Part shown: in pieces, positions 63,926 to 64,000 of the stretch
How positions within the stretch are numbered: position 1 is the first letter of the stretch
How the letters are laid out: every line of letters begins with the position of its first letter
Source: Monodelphis domestica
Lineage: Eukaryota > Chordata > Mammalia > Didelphimorphia > Didelphidae
Assembly: GCF_027887165.1 (NCBI RefSeq)
Contig: NC_077228.1
Location: 214,191,019 to 214,255,018, forward strand
Reading direction: 5' to 3'
DNA length: 64,000 nucleotides
The notes under the pieces: model-generated
The model's input: the letters and a program-made list of their open reading frames with translations, nothing else
Database searches by the model: none
Told to the model about the DNA's origin: nothing
Translations under genes and position numbers: made by a program

Positions 63926-64000
63926 TATCTAATTATTCTTGCTATCTAGGCACTAAACTCAATTGTTCCTGCTTAATGAAGGAGTGCAGTCAGTGCCCTC

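Noticed and set aside
1-64000. CRISPR arrays, operons, prokaryotic promoters, replication origins
   Set aside because: All repeats have eukaryotic transposon or microsatellite structure; the genome is mammalian.
61550-64000. Further KIF19 exons to the right
   Set aside because: Minus-strand frames were read for the basic linker and coiled-coil peptides expected upstream; none were found, so the next exon should lie beyond the window.

Overview
The window is mammalian nuclear DNA, almost certainly from a marsupial and most likely an American opossum (didelphid). The evidence is the repeat content. About fifty copies of a tRNA-derived SINE of the opossum SINE1 type occur on both strands, with about ten MAR1-type SINEs (tail ACTGAACAACAA). 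Many 5'-truncated L1 3' ends belong to marsupial subfamilies, and class I-like LTR fossils, ancient L2 and MIR relics and hAT MITEs are also present. One MITE resembles the SPIN/OposCharlie group. Prokaryotic features such as operons or ribosome binding sites do not apply. Family names are from memory; no database was searched.

Region by region: 1-12,880 is gene-free repeat sequence with an LTR at the left edge. 12,880-21,950 is a fossil retroviral district: pieces of one LTR family in both orientations, two further minus-strand LTRs, and a pol integrase remnant at 20,391-21,032. 21,950-31,600 is again SINE, L1, L2 and MIR. 31,650-33,350 is a more GC-rich, mostly single-copy block. 33,350-45,640 is young and old L1, SINEs, a solo LTR with 4-bp target duplications, and a long CT microsatellite. 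45,640-61,550 is the gene-bearing part, and 61,550-64,000 returns to repeats with a perfect small hairpin, a CCTT microsatellite and a large inverted repeat.

Two host genes are supported. BTBD17 (+ strand) is complete in three coding exons: 47,379-47,463, 54,813-55,089 and 57,700-58,783. They splice in phase with GT-AG introns to a 481-residue secreted BTB-BACK protein. It has a TATA box at 47,299 and a poly(A) signal at 58,924. KIF19 (- strand) enters from the right edge; only its last two coding exons (61,549-61,390 and 61,081-60,978) and its 3' UTR are inside. The genes are tail to tail, as I recall for human 17q25. No other protein-coding gene could be supported; nearly all other long open frames fall in repeats.

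The most unusual structures are: a 40-bp minisatellite that starts at the BTBD17 exon 2 splice donor and repeats the donor-flanking motif; a perfect 48-bp-arm hairpin with TG...CA ends and 4-bp duplications whose arm matches the end of an LTR seen elsewhere in the window; head-to-head pairs of another LTR family at 13,880-14,371 and 15,522-16,185; and a ~155-bp inverted repeat at 63,414-63,851. I found no new protein system.
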